Notes: generated by a model from the letters alone, not told the origin. A stretch of DNA of 64,000 nucleotides from Viridibacillus sp050279675 (GCF_050279675.1 NZ_JBNNUK010000020.1:3709-67708); one strand, 5' to 3'. Positions 50,152-58,914 are shown, counted from the stretch's first letter. A program made the numbers and translations.

Positions 50152-51456
50152 GTGGATGAAGCGTTAAAGTTAAAGAAAGCGACTTATCATTTATGGACTT
50201 TTACGATTAGTAAAATGATTTCTTCATTGGGTTCAAATGTATTAGGATTTGGTATTAGTTTATATATTTTGGCAATGACGGGATCAGCGACTTCTTTTGC
50301 TGTAAATATGATTTGTTCTATTATTCCAAGAACGTTGTTAGCACCAATTGCAGGTATGATGGCAGACAAATATTCGAAGAAACCTATCATATTAATTGCA
50401 CAAGCTTGTACCGTATTAACTATGGGTGGACTCCTTACGTATTCAGCTATATTCGGAATGTCAGTAACAGCAATCTATATTACAACAGCAATTTATTCAA
50501 TTACTTCAACATTTATAGGCATTACATTTTCTTCTTCAATTGCAAATTTAGTTGATGGAGAACGTTTGCAAAAAGCGACCTCATTTAACCAAGCTTCATT
50601 ATCTGTAGCGGCAATTGGTGGTCCTGCTCTTGGTGGTATGATGTATGGTTTTGTTTCGATAGAAGTATTCTTAATAATTCATATGGCTGCATACGCTACA
50701 GCCTTTTTACTCGAAGCAACAATGGATTTTAAATTGTATTCAAAAAAAGAAGATAAAAGTGAAGGAGATAAAGAAAGCTTTTTACAAAACTTTAAAGAAG
50801 GGTTTAGATATTTAAAAACAAAGCGTGTCGTCTTAATTATTATATGGGCTGCGCTTTGGATTAACTTTTTCTTCTCGGCTTTGAGTGTGGGTGGAACTTA
50901 TGTGTTAGTTCAATTGTTACATGTGAATTCACGACATATCGGAATTATTGAGGCATCAGGTGCAGTTGGGATGCTTGTAGCGTCTATTTATTTCGCGACA
51001 AGAAAGCAAGTGAAATATCCGTTATTATTTTCAAAACGATCTATATTGTTATTGGCCATATCATTAGGTTTAATGACTGTTCCACTGTGGATAGATTTCC
51101 CGTATATTTGGATAGTTATTTTTTATATAACTATTTTTATAAGCTTTTCTGTATTTGGTGTATTTACGAATACACCAATTGGCGTCATGATGCAAACGGA
51201 AGTAGAGGAAGAATATCGTGGGAGAGCGTTCGGTATTCTAGAAACAATGGCGGGGGCGATGATGCCACTTGGAACGCTGCTGTTTGGGTTATTATTTGAT
51301 AAGTTCCCCGCACAGTGGATCTTGCTCGGCTCAAGTAGTTTCCTTATTATCATAACGCTTTATATGCTAAGATCCTCCGTACTAAAAGAGGCTTATCCGG
51401 AATTAGCAAAAGAAACAAAGTCATTTAAATTGACAGAAAAAATCCAGCAACCATGA
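50152..51456 (+). CDS. MFS efflux transporter
   Basis: This 434-residue major facilitator of the macrolide-efflux-like (MFS_3) group has about 12 membrane helices. The start is followed by FTISKMISSLGSNVLGFGIS, the loop motif is GMMADKYSKKPIILIAQ, and NQASLSVAAIGGPALGGMMY lies near helix 5. YRGRAFGILETMAGAMMPLG is typical of this subfamily near helix 10. GTG 50152 follows GGTGGAG. The XRE-TPR regulator gene is divergent, which suggests induced efflux of a toxin or of a self-made compound. The substrate is unknown. Confidence 0.88.
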   Translation: MDEALKLKKATYHLWTFTISKMISSLGSNVLGFGISLYILAMTGSATSFAVNMICSIIPRTLLAPIAGMMADKYSKKPIILIAQACTVLTMGGLLTYSAIFGMSVTAIYITTAIYSITSTFIGITFSSSIANLVDGERLQKATSFNQASLSVAAIGGPALGGMMYGFVSIEVFLIIHMAAYATAFLLEATMDFKLYSKKEDKSEGDKESFLQNFKEGFRYLKTKRVVLIIIWAALWINFFFSALSVGGTYVLVQLLHVNSRHIGIIEASGAVGMLVASIYFATRKQVKYPLLFSKRSILLLAISLGLMTVPLWIDFPYIWIVIFYITIFISFSVFGVFTNTPIGVMMQTEVEEEYRGRAFGILETMAGAMMPLGTLLFGLLFDKFPAQWILLGSSSFLIIITLYMLRSSVLKEAYPELAKETKSFKLTEKIQQP

Positions 51457-51471
51457 TGGTTGCTGGATTTT
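51439..51471. terminator. Bidirectional terminator between two MFS genes
   Basis: A perfect 16-bp inverted repeat (51439-51454 with 51456-51471) spans the stop of the plus-strand gene. Confidence 0.9.
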
Positions 51472-51476
51472 CACTT

Positions 51477-52640
51477 TTATTCTGAAATACGTAATGTTTT
51501 TTTAGTTGATTTGAATAGTAGAATGACTAGGATACTTGCTACCGCTAGTGATGCAGAAATAAAATATGTTGAGTTTGCTTGCATTGTGAATACCCAAGTA
51601 AAGAATAGGGGCCCGATAATACGTCCCATATTATCCATTGAATATGTTATGCCAGCTGCTGTTCCGTATTTACCGCCAGATTCTTTAGATGTTAACGAAA
51701 CTGTTAATGTTCTTGCTAAAGCGTTACCTGCTGTGAAGACACATAGCGCAAATCCCGCGAAAGCAAGGCTTGTTGTAAAAGGAAATAGTAATAAACCGCT
51801 TGCCGTAATAATTTGAGCGATCATTAACCATTTAGCTTCAGAACCGTCTTTAATACGACGAACAAGACCGCCTTGGACAAGGAAATCGACAAAACCACTA
51901 AATAAGAATAAAGAACCTAGTTGAGCAGAGGTGATGTTGATTTTATCCATTTGGAATAATTGGAGAGTCGATTCAACACCAGCAAGTAAAAATGTTACAA
52001 CGAATGAAAATAGGAATAAGTATCGCACTCGATATTTGAAAAGTGTAGAAGCCCCTTTTGGAACAATTGCACGTTTATTAGCTTCGCCAAGTCGCTCAGG
52101 CTCTACTAACACAATACTTGCATAAATGAATAATAGGAAGATTAAAATAGCTGAGGCTGTAAATGGTAAACTCAGGCTATAATGACCAAGTAATCCGCCA
52201 ATAGCTGGCCCAAAGATGAAGCCTAAACCGATTGACATCCCCATGAATCCCATATACTTATTGCGGTTTTCCTCTGTAGACATGTCACCTATAAAACCTG
52301 TGACAGCTGTATAAAGTGCTCCAGAGAATAGTCCACCGACAACGCGGGAAATGTAGAGCATTGTAAGTGAATCGATAAAGATCGAAATTAATAAGAAACT
52401 TGTGCAGAAACCGAGAAGCCCCACTAAAATTAATTTTTTACGACCCATTTTATCTGATAATATACCCCAAAGAGGAGCTGTGAAGAAGCTTGCTAAAGAA
52501 TAAACTGTTAATAATCCACCTACATGCATTTTGTTAAAGCCTTGTTGTACAACAACCTCAGGCAAAATTGGAATTATTAACCCGAATCCTAAATAAACAA
52601 AAAACTGTACGGACATTAATAATAGGATGGATTTTTTCAT
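51477..52640 (-). CDS. MFS multidrug-type efflux transporter
   Basis: This 387-residue drug/proton antiporter-type major facilitator has 12 membrane helices. GLIIPILPEVV follows the first helix, the loop motif is GILSDKMGRKKLILVG, and the antiporter motif C region is GFIFGPAIGGLLG in helix 5. It resembles the Blt/NorA/TetA group. The start at 52640 is chosen for GCAGGGATT 6 bases upstream; the frame is open further, but without a site. Its substrate is unknown. It converges on the previous MFS gene. Confidence 0.88.
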   Translation of the reverse strand: MKKSILLLMSVQFFVYLGFGLIIPILPEVVVQQGFNKMHVGGLLTVYSLASFFTAPLWGILSDKMGRKKLILVGLLGFCTSFLLISIFIDSLTMLYISRVVGGLFSGALYTAVTGFIGDMSTEENRNKYMGFMGMSIGLGFIFGPAIGGLLGHYSLSLPFTASAILIFLLFIYASIVLVEPERLGEANKRAIVPKGASTLFKYRVRYLFLFSFVVTFLLAGVESTLQLFQMDKINITSAQLGSLFLFSGFVDFLVQGGLVRRIKDGSEAKWLMIAQIITASGLLLFPFTTSLAFAGFALCVFTAGNALARTLTVSLTSKESGGKYGTAAGITYSMDNMGRIIGPLFFTWVFTMQANSTYFISASLAVASILVILLFKSTKKTLRISE

Positions 52641-52995
52641 ATAATCCCTGCTTTCTATAAACATAAGTATGTTCATTTTAACGCTGTATAAATTTAGAAA
52701 CAACTATAAGAGCTAAAATAAATAAGCGTTTGATTGTATCGAATTGATCACTCTTTATACCCAATCTGTAGTTCTTCTGGTTGCAGTATGAAGAACTTAA
52801 TGAGACAACCATCATGACGCGTTTACCTTTTGAGGTTGCACAATTTCCTTGTTATCATAATGTGATAAGATTGAGTAATTTGTGACAACATGTGGATGTA
52901 TGAATGAAAAATATTTTCTGTAAACACACACAAAACAACTGCTAGGAGCAGTTGTTTTGTGTGTGTTTAAAAATTATTAAGATAAAAGTTTTCTG
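52641..52995. other. Intergenic region between MFS and copZ genes
   Basis: No gene is seen. The part next to 52640 should carry the MFS promoter on the minus strand. The part near 52922-52968 is the copZ terminator. Confidence 0.4.
52922..52968 (-). terminator. Very long perfect hairpin after copZ
   Basis: A perfect 22-bp stem (52922-52943 with 52947-52968) around a 3-nt loop contains CA/TG alternation. On the minus strand it follows copZ. The tail beyond the stem is only TTTA, but the stem itself ends in TTT. Confidence 0.75.
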
Positions 52996-53223
52996 TTAAG
53001 AAGGATTTACTAAGCCCTTAACGGCATATCCTGCCTCTTCAATTGCTTGTGAAATGTCTGTTTTATCCAATTTTGAATTATCATAAGCTACATCTACTGT
53101 GCTTTCTTGAAGGTTTACTGATACAGTAGCTACACCTGCAAGTGTACTAACGCCAGTTTCAATAGCTTTTACACAGTGACCACAAGACATGCCTTCTACA
53201 TTTAATTGAATTGTTTCTGCCAT
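52996..53223 (-). CDS. copZ: Copper chaperone CopZ
   Basis: CopZ is a 75-residue ferredoxin-like copper chaperone that carries Cu(I) to the CopA exporter. The metal motif GMSCGHC is at about residues 10-16, followed by the helix VKAIETGVSTLAGV and the strands VSVNLQESTVDVAYD. ATG 53223 follows AAGGAGTG; the upstream GTG in frame lies in that site. It is in an operon with csoR (12 bp apart), but no copA follows here. Confidence 0.95.
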   Translation of the reverse strand: MAETIQLNVEGMSCGHCVKAIETGVSTLAGVATVSVNLQESTVDVAYDNSKLDKTDISQAIEEAGYAVKGLVNPS

Positions 53224-53235
53224 ATCAAACACTCC

Positions 53236-53544
53236 TTATTTTCTCATTAGTTTTTGTATAGTGGTGAGAAGTTCATCTAATACTTCGTCATCACCTTCAG
53301 CTAGTCTGTCCTTTACACAGCCTTTTAAGTGTCCGTTTAATAGCACTTTTGCGACACTATTTAAAGCTGATTGTGTTGCGGATAGTTGTGTGATGATATC
53401 GTCACAGTAAACATCCTTTTCGACCATGCCCTTAATACCGCGAATTTGACCTTCGGCGCGATTTAGTCGAGTGATTAAATCTTTTTTTACTTGCTCTGGA
53501 TGGTGACTTTTACGACAAGAGTTATCGTGACATTCGTTCGTCAT
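53236..53544 (-). CDS. csoR: Copper-sensing repressor CsoR
   Basis: CsoR is a DUF156 family helical-bundle repressor released from DNA by Cu(I). It has 102 residues. The Cu ligands C47, H72 and C76 (DVYCDDI and NGHLKGC) are present. The start is rich in His and Cys (MTNECHDNSCRKSHH). It represses its own csoR-copZ operon through a GC-rich operator directly upstream. GGAGGAAC precedes the start. Confidence 0.95.
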   Translation of the reverse strand: MTNECHDNSCRKSHHPEQVKKDLITRLNRAEGQIRGIKGMVEKDVYCDDIITQLSATQSALNSVAKVLLNGHLKGCVKDRLAEGDDEVLDELLTTIQKLMRK

Positions 53545-53580
53545 TTTGTTCCTCCTACGTTTGATGAAATCATTTTATCA

Positions 53581-53595
53581 TACTATAGGGGGGTA
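53581..53595 (-). promoter_or_regulatory. CsoR operator upstream of csoR-copZ
   Basis: On the minus strand it reads TACCCCCCTATAGTA, a G/C-run pseudo-palindrome typical of CsoR sites at Bacillus copZA. It is the only G/C-rich stretch in an AT-rich gap. Confidence 0.8.
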
Positions 53596-53771
53596 TTCAA
53601 AATTAATGATTTAAATACCTGGTTTAAATATTGCTGTTCAAGGTAGCAAAAGAGTAATAAGTAGCATGAATATTTAAAAAAACACCATTGTCAATAAGGC
53701 TTATCATGTAGTATGATTTACTTCCACTTAACATATGTAACAATATTGAAACGTATCAGATGATGAAAAAA

Positions 53772-53780
53772 TGTTATAAT
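53772..53780 (+). promoter_or_regulatory. Extended -10 promoter of the 45-codon gene
   Basis: TGTTATAAT gives a consensus -10 with the TGn extension 97 bp before the small gene. A TTGAAA lies too far upstream (23-bp spacing) to be a normal -35 box. Confidence 0.5.
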
Positions 53781-53876
53781 AATAAGCATGAAATACTTAA
53801 ATAGTGGGTATGATGTAGTTGAAACCTTTTATGGGACACTACGTCTTAAATATAAAGAAAAGAAGAGGTGGAAAGT

Positions 53877-54014
53877 ATGGGAAGAGAAGTAGATTTGACT
53901 AAAATTGTTTCTAACTTATCAAAGCTTGGCGTTAAAGCAACGACTACAAAATCACGCTTGGAATTACTTAAAGCAATAGCACCACCAAAACAATCACCAC
54001 AAACACAAAACTAA
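53877..54014 (+). CDS. Small conserved-looking protein, 45 residues
   Basis: This short gene has ATG 53877, an AAGAGGTGG ribosome site and a terminator 9 bp after its TAA. The product MGREVDLTKIVSNLSKLGVK then continues as a basic helix (SRLELLKAIA) and a Pro/Gln-rich tail (PPKQSPQTQN). I do not recognise a family. The clean promoter, ribosome site and terminator argue that it is a true gene. It lies between csoR and rodA. Confidence 0.65.
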   Translation: MGREVDLTKIVSNLSKLGVKATTTKSRLELLKAIAPPKQSPQTQN

Positions 54015-54022
54015 CATGCTCC

Positions 54023-54052
54023 GCTTCGACTATACGATGTCGAAGTTTTTTT
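54023..54052 (+). terminator. Terminator after the 45-codon gene
   Basis: A 7-bp CTTCGAC/GTCGAAG stem (54024-54030 with 54039-54045) is followed by seven T residues. Confidence 0.88.
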
Positions 54053-54054
54053 AT

Positions 54055-54094
54055 TTTCAAAAAAAGCCCAGAGAAAACTTTTTCTCTGGGCTTT
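54055..54094 (-). terminator. Terminator of rodA
   Basis: A perfect 14-bp stem (54063-54076 with 54081-54094) with a 4-nt loop is followed on the minus strand by a T run. Confidence 0.9.
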
Positions 54095-54142
54095 ACTATG
54101 ATTATTAAAAACTATGATTATTAAAAACTATGATTATTAAAA
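54095..54142. repeat. Three perfect 16-bp tandem repeats at the 3' end of rodA
   Basis: ACTATGATTATTAAAA occurs three times without a change (54095-54110, 54111-54126, 54127-54142). The last copy runs into the rodA stop codon at 54137. Confidence 0.95.
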
Positions 54143-55330
54143 CTCTTCATCCTCATCATGATTACCGAACATATAAGTGCGGTGATGGAATTTCATACTG
54201 AATACTAGGCCTAATGCCAGTGCATTTCCCATCATAGAGCTACCACCATAACTGATGAATGGTAATGGAATACCTGTAATAGGTAGTAACTGAATTGTCA
54301 TACCGATGTTTTCTAATACGTGGAATGTTATCATCGCTATAATCCCAGCACAAACATAAGTACAGAACGGGTCTTTCATTTGCAAAGTTAGCTTTGTCAG
54401 ATGGAAGATTAGGAAAAAGAATAAACAAATAACGACGCTTGCTCCTATAAAGCCATATTCTTCACCGATTACACTAAAGATAAAGTCAGTATGGTTTTCA
54501 GGTACATATACTTCACGACCTTGGTAACCCTTCCCGAAAATTTCACCTGAGCCAATGGCATTTAAGGATGAAATTAAGTGATAGCCATCACTAGATGCAT
54601 AAGAATAAGGATCTAACCAAGAATATATTCGAGCAAATTGATAAGGGCTAAAACCTAATTTATCTTGTAGGAAGTCTTGCATATAAAGGGCCATCCATAA
54701 TAAACCAGCCCCTACAGCTGCGGCACTACCTGCTATAGGTAAAATAATTTTCCAAGATATCCCCGCTACGATTACAGTGGCAGCAGTAATAGCAAAGAAT
54801 ACGAGCGCAGAACCTAAATCAGGCTGTTGCATAATAAATGCTAATGGAATTAATAACACGCCAAAAATTTTACCTAATAACATGAAATCTGTTTTCAAAG
54901 ATCTCATAGTGTATTTTTCATGATGCTTACTGACCATTCGGGCGAGTGCGAGTATGAAAAATGTTTTCATAAATTCGGAAGGCTGAATATCACCTATAGG
55001 CAAATGGAACCAACTTTTTGCGCCATTTCGTGGTTCGGCAATTTGACCTTCTCCACCAGGAGCAATTAATAATAGAGCTAATAGGAAAATTCCAGCTCCA
55101 TATAAATACCAGGACATTTTCTTGTACTGGTCGGGTTCAAAATACATCATCACACTAACAATACATGCGCCGATAAAATACCAAAATAATTGCTTAGTTA
55201 CAAAGTTTGCTGCATATTGACCAGAAGTTTGAGCTGAAGAAATAGCTGTTACACTGATAATACAAAATAGGAGCATTATAAAAGCGAGCGTCCAGTCAAA
55301 ACGATCGGAAAATTTTTTATTTGTATTCAT
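54137..55330 (-). CDS. rodA: Rod shape-determining SEDS glycosyltransferase RodA
   Basis: RodA is a SEDS-family peptidoglycan glycosyltransferase of the elongation complex. It has 397 residues with about ten membrane helices. Family marks are NGAKSWFHLPIGDIQPSEFMK with the catalytic Asp region, QQPDLGSALVFF, PENHTDFIFSVIGEEYGFIG and PLPFISYGGSSM near the end. The RodA rather than FtsW/SpoVE call rests on the GDIQPSEFMK form and overall length. It ends in an acidic tail (NHDEDEEF). A tandem repeat lies just past its stop. Confidence 0.9.
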   Translation of the reverse strand: MNTNKKFSDRFDWTLAFIMLLFCIISVTAISSAQTSGQYAANFVTKQLFWYFIGACIVSVMMYFEPDQYKKMSWYLYGAGIFLLALLLIAPGGEGQIAEPRNGAKSWFHLPIGDIQPSEFMKTFFILALARMVSKHHEKYTMRSLKTDFMLLGKIFGVLLIPLAFIMQQPDLGSALVFFAITAATVIVAGISWKIILPIAGSAAAVGAGLLWMALYMQDFLQDKLGFSPYQFARIYSWLDPYSYASSDGYHLISSLNAIGSGEIFGKGYQGREVYVPENHTDFIFSVIGEEYGFIGASVVICLFFFLIFHLTKLTLQMKDPFCTYVCAGIIAMITFHVLENIGMTIQLLPITGIPLPFISYGGSSMMGNALALGLVFSMKFHHRTYMFGNHDEDEEF

Positions 55331-55485
55331 TTACGTCACCTAAATTATTTAGTTTCATTTCTTATTTCATTATAGCGTATATCATTGTATCACGCTTCAT
55401 AATAAAGATGGACGAAATCGAATCACAAATGTTTCAAATTATGATAATTCATCTTATAATGAGAGTTGGAAATGAGGTGATCGAC

Positions 55486-56235
55486 TTGGCAAAAAAAATG
55501 CGAGCTGCTGATGATTTTTTGCACCACTTATATGTACATATGAATGAGATTAATCAATTTGTCATTTTTAGTGGTTTGACGTTTCAAGAATTCGTTTCTT
55601 CAGTCGGTCCGCTTCAAAATATTTTACTCTTGAAAAATGAATACGAAGACGGTTCATTTAATATGCATACACAGTTAGAATTCGTAGAAGAAAGAAGTAT
55701 CCGCAAGTTTATAAAGAAAGCCTCAGATTCAAAAAAAGAGCTTTGCTGGATTGATTTCTCAGACGAAAAACGATTAAATCTTTTAACGCCACAAGAACAG
55801 GCGGAGCTATTATATATCGGTCATAAAAAAGAGCCTGTCCGTACGCCGTTTTATCACCAGTTACAAAATAAATACGTATATTTGGCCAATGAAGATGAAA
55901 AGATGTCTAAAATTTATTTTCGGGATTTACAAGATGTCGAAGAATTATTAGCTAATTTGTTTAATGCCATTATTCAAGAAAAAGAAAAGCCTGCGCCATT
56001 TTGGAGAAGAAAAGTAAAAGACAGTATACCAACTTTTACGAAAGAAATGCTTTCGAGCTTTCGCGAGGAAGTGAAGGATGGTGTATTGTTTTCAATGTAC
56101 AGAATTGAAAAGCCGGACCTTGCATATGTCTTAGAATTGCGCAATATTTCCGATTTAACTTTCCCAGATGAAATTTGGGATGAGTTAAATACAATATTAA
56201 AGAAAAAGGCAGAGCAAATTATGGAAGTTCATTGA
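55486..56235 (+). CDS. Conserved hypothetical protein
   Basis: I do not recognise a family. The 249-residue product is soluble, rich in charged helices, without signal or membrane parts. It begins MAKKMRAADDFLHHLYVHMN and ends with a helix DEIWDELNTILKKKAEQIME. The TTG at 55486 is chosen because GAGGTGA lies 5 bp upstream; a longer frame begins near 55321 but its extra part looks unrelated. A promoter TTTCAA (55432-55437), 17 bp, TATAAT (55455-55460) fits this start. It lies between rodA and ddl, in an envelope-gene region. Confidence 0.7.
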   Translation: MAKKMRAADDFLHHLYVHMNEINQFVIFSGLTFQEFVSSVGPLQNILLLKNEYEDGSFNMHTQLEFVEERSIRKFIKKASDSKKELCWIDFSDEKRLNLLTPQEQAELLYIGHKKEPVRTPFYHQLQNKYVYLANEDEKMSKIYFRDLQDVEELLANLFNAIIQEKEKPAPFWRRKVKDSIPTFTKEMLSSFREEVKDGVLFSMYRIEKPDLAYVLELRNISDLTFPDEIWDELNTILKKKAEQIMEVH

Positions 56236-56255
56236 GTGCCAACTGCATTAAAAGG

Positions 56256-56287
56256 TTCTCCACGGATATTTCTGTGGAGAATTTTTT
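56256..56287 (+). terminator. Terminator after the hypothetical gene at 55486
   Basis: An 8-bp TTCTCCAC/GTGGAGAA stem (56256-56263 with 56274-56281) and a T6 tail. Confidence 0.88.
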
Positions 56288-56376
56288 CATATTAGCATGC
56301 ATAAATTTTCTAGAGTGCTATTATAAGTAAAGATATTTTTAATGAAAAAAGATTGAAAGTCCTGCGACTCTTCACG

Positions 56377-56410
56377 ATGAAATCATTTCATGAATCATTT
56401 TGGTTCATGA
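56377..56410. promoter_or_regulatory. Overlapping inverted repeats upstream of ddl
   Basis: ATGAAAT-C-ATTTCAT (56377-56391) overlaps a second repeat TCATGAA (56388-56394) paired with TTCATGA (56404-56410). Only one of the two could form at a time in RNA. They end 38 bp before the ddl start. Confidence 0.5.
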
Positions 56411-56448
56411 TAAACTAAAAGTACAACAAACTGGAGGACGTTTATAAA

Positions 56449-57519
56449 ATGAAAAAAAAATTAGGCTTATTATATGGTGGTAAATCAGCTGAGCATGATG
56501 TTTCTCTTTCGACAGCAAGAGCAGTCACTCAAGCGTTAAACTTTGATAAATTTGATGTATTCCCTATTTTCATTACACGCGATGGCGCATGGAGAAAAGG
56601 AGATCAGTTAACTGCGCCAGCAGAGTCAATTGAACAATTACAATTAGGTGAAGGTACGCAGAAAAGCATTCCGAATGATGTATCAAGCTTTTTATTAAAT
56701 AAAGATGAAAAAGAATTTGATGTTATTTTCCCATTACTTCATGGTACAAACGGGGAAGACGGTACAGTGCAAGGTTTATTAGAAGTATTGAACTTACCGT
56801 ATGTCGGCAATGGAGTTTTAGCTTCTTCTGCAGGGATGGATAAAGTAGTGATGAAGCAATTATTCGAGCATGCAGGTTTAAAACAAGTTCCTTATGTTTA
56901 CTTCATCCGTAAAGAGTGGAACAAAAATCAAGATGCATTGATTGCTAAAATGGAAGAAGAGCTAACTTGGCCGATGTTCGTTAAACCTGCAAACTTAGGT
57001 TCAAGTGTTGGGATTAGTAAAGCATCTAACCGTGATGAGTTGATTAAAGCAATTGATCTTGCGTCAAAGTATGATCGCAAAATTATTGTTGAAACTGGAA
57101 TCGTTGCACGTGAAGTAGAAATGGGTGTACTCGGAAACGATTCACCAAAAGTATCCGTACCCGGTGAAATCAAACCAGTTACAGACTTTTATGATTACGA
57201 TTCAAAATATAATGATAATAATACAGGTCTAATTATTCCTGCTCCAGTAACAACAGATGTTGTAGAGCGTATGAAGGATATGGCTATTCGTGCATTTAAA
57301 GTATTAGATTGTTCAGGTCTTGTTCGTGCAGATTTCTTTGTAACAGCTGAAGATGATATTGTTATTAATGAAGTAAATACGATGCCAGGATTTACGCCTG
57401 TCAGCATGTACCCGATTTTATGGCAAAATACAGGTGTCACATACTCAGATTTGATTGAACAATTGATTGATCTGGCAATTGAAAGACATGACGAAAAACA
57501 ACAGCTTCAATATCAATAA
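56449..57519 (+). CDS. ddl: D-alanine--D-alanine ligase
   Basis: Ddl joins two D-Ala with ATP to make the peptidoglycan terminal dipeptide. It has 356 residues. The start LLYGGKSAEHDVSLSTA, the substrate loop LLHGTNGEDGTVQGLLE, the ATP-grasp segment FVKPANLGSSVGISKA and NEVNTMPGFTPVSMYP at the end show the family. The omega loop DFYDYDSKYNDN keeps the Tyr-containing form of D-Ala-D-Ala enzymes, so a D-lactate-type ligase is not indicated. murF follows after 27 bp, and together they prepare and attach the dipeptide. Confidence 0.96.
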   Translation: MKKKLGLLYGGKSAEHDVSLSTARAVTQALNFDKFDVFPIFITRDGAWRKGDQLTAPAESIEQLQLGEGTQKSIPNDVSSFLLNKDEKEFDVIFPLLHGTNGEDGTVQGLLEVLNLPYVGNGVLASSAGMDKVVMKQLFEHAGLKQVPYVYFIRKEWNKNQDALIAKMEEELTWPMFVKPANLGSSVGISKASNRDELIKAIDLASKYDRKIIVETGIVAREVEMGVLGNDSPKVSVPGEIKPVTDFYDYDSKYNDNNTGLIIPAPVTTDVVERMKDMAIRAFKVLDCSGLVRADFFVTAEDDIVINEVNTMPGFTPVSMYPILWQNTGVTYSDLIEQLIDLAIERHDEKQQLQYQ

Positions 57520-57546
57520 GACATAAGACGCGAGTGTGATGAGATA

Positions 57547-58914
57547 ATGAAAAAAACATTAAAGCAAATTGCAAAGTGGTTAAATTGTGATCAACAACAA
57601 TTAGAAGACGTGGTTGTAACAGGAATCTCGATAAATACACGTACGTTGCAAGCCGGAGATTTATTTATCCCTTTCCGTGGAGAAAAAACAAATGGTCATC
57701 GTTATGTAACACAAGCATTTGAGAACGGTGCAGCGGCATCATTTTGGTTAAAGGATGAACCGAATCCTCCTGCTGGCCTACCATTACTTTTTGTAGATGA
57801 TGCAGAAGTGGCACTTCAACAAATGGCATCAGCATATCGACAAGAGCACAGTGCAACGTTTATCGGTATTACAGGCTCTAATGGGAAGACTTCAACAAAA
57901 GACTTAGTAGCAGGTGTGTTGTCGCCATACTACAAAGTGCAAAAAACAGAAGGAAACTTTAATAATGAGCTAGGTTTACCCTTAACAATTTTATCACTAG
58001 ATGAAGATACAGATTTTGCTATTCTCGAGATGGGAATGAGTGGTTTTGGTGAAATTGAATTTTTGACTAAATTAGCTAAACCACATTTTACAGCTATTAC
58101 GAATATTGGAGAAGCGCATATGCAAGATCTTGGTTCAAGAGCGGGCATTGCAAAAGCGAAGTTTGAAATTGTTCAAGGTTTACAACCAGGTGGTAAGTTG
58201 TTCTATGACGGTGATGAGCCATTACTAACGCCATTTGTTACGGAACAAAAAGATTTACAAGCAGTATCATTTGGACTGAAAGGTTCAGCGGATATAACGG
58301 CGACTAATATTACGACAACTGAAAACGGTAGTTCGTTTATTGTTGAAGGTTTGTTGAATGAGGATTTCTTCATCTCTGTATTAGGAAGTCACCAAGTGAA
58401 AAATACATTGGTAGCGATTTTGATTGCGCGTGAAGTAGGGCTATCAGCCGAACAAATTCGCGAAGCTTTAAAAGAGGTTTCATTAACAAATATGCGCATG
58501 CAATTAGTAAATGGAGCGCAAGATATCTTATTTATTAATGATGCTTACAACGCAGCGCCAACTTCAATGAAGGCAGCATTACAGTTTTTACAAACGACGG
58601 AAATGCGTTCGGATAAATGGGTAGTGCTAGGAGATATGTTAGAGCTAGGTGAGCTAGAACAACAGTTCCATGAAGAAATTGCAGAGGTAATTGATAGTAA
58701 GAGCATCCATCGAGTATGTTTATTTGGACCACGTATGAAGTGGTTATACGATAAGTTGAAAAATAATCTACCAGCTGATCGTCTATTATGGACTGCAGAA
58801 GATTATGAAATAATTATTAAACACCTTCATGAAAATGCAGGGGCAAATTCTATTGTCTTGTTAAAAGGTTCACGTGGAATGGCGCTCGAAAATATATTGA
58901 ACGCGTTTAAATAA
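57547..58914 (+). CDS. murF: UDP-MurNAc-tripeptide--D-Ala-D-Ala ligase
   Basis: MurF adds D-Ala-D-Ala to the UDP-MurNAc-tripeptide, the last cytoplasmic step of precursor synthesis. The protein has 455 residues. The ATP-binding motif GITGSNGKTSTKDLV, the segment EGNFNNELGLPLTIL, the catalytic region FAILEMGMSGFGEI and the C-terminal LFINDAYNAAPTSMKAAL are visible. The ATG at 57547 lies just after the ddl gene, and a good terminator follows the stop. Confidence 0.96.
   Translation: MKKTLKQIAKWLNCDQQQLEDVVVTGISINTRTLQAGDLFIPFRGEKTNGHRYVTQAFENGAAASFWLKDEPNPPAGLPLLFVDDAEVALQQMASAYRQEHSATFIGITGSNGKTSTKDLVAGVLSPYYKVQKTEGNFNNELGLPLTILSLDEDTDFAILEMGMSGFGEIEFLTKLAKPHFTAITNIGEAHMQDLGSRAGIAKAKFEIVQGLQPGGKLFYDGDEPLLTPFVTEQKDLQAVSFGLKGSADITATNITTTENGSSFIVEGLLNEDFFISVLGSHQVKNTLVAILIAREVGLSAEQIREALKEVSLTNMRMQLVNGAQDILFINDAYNAAPTSMKAALQFLQTTEMRSDKWVVLGDMLELGELEQQFHEEIAEVIDSKSIHRVCLFGPRMKWLYDKLKNNLPADRLLWTAEDYEIIIKHLHENAGANSIVLLKGSRGMALENILNAFK

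Noticed and set aside
51460..51816. 118-codon plus-strand frame opposite the second MFS gene
   Set aside because: It starts inside the bidirectional terminator and mirrors membrane-helix codons of the real gene.
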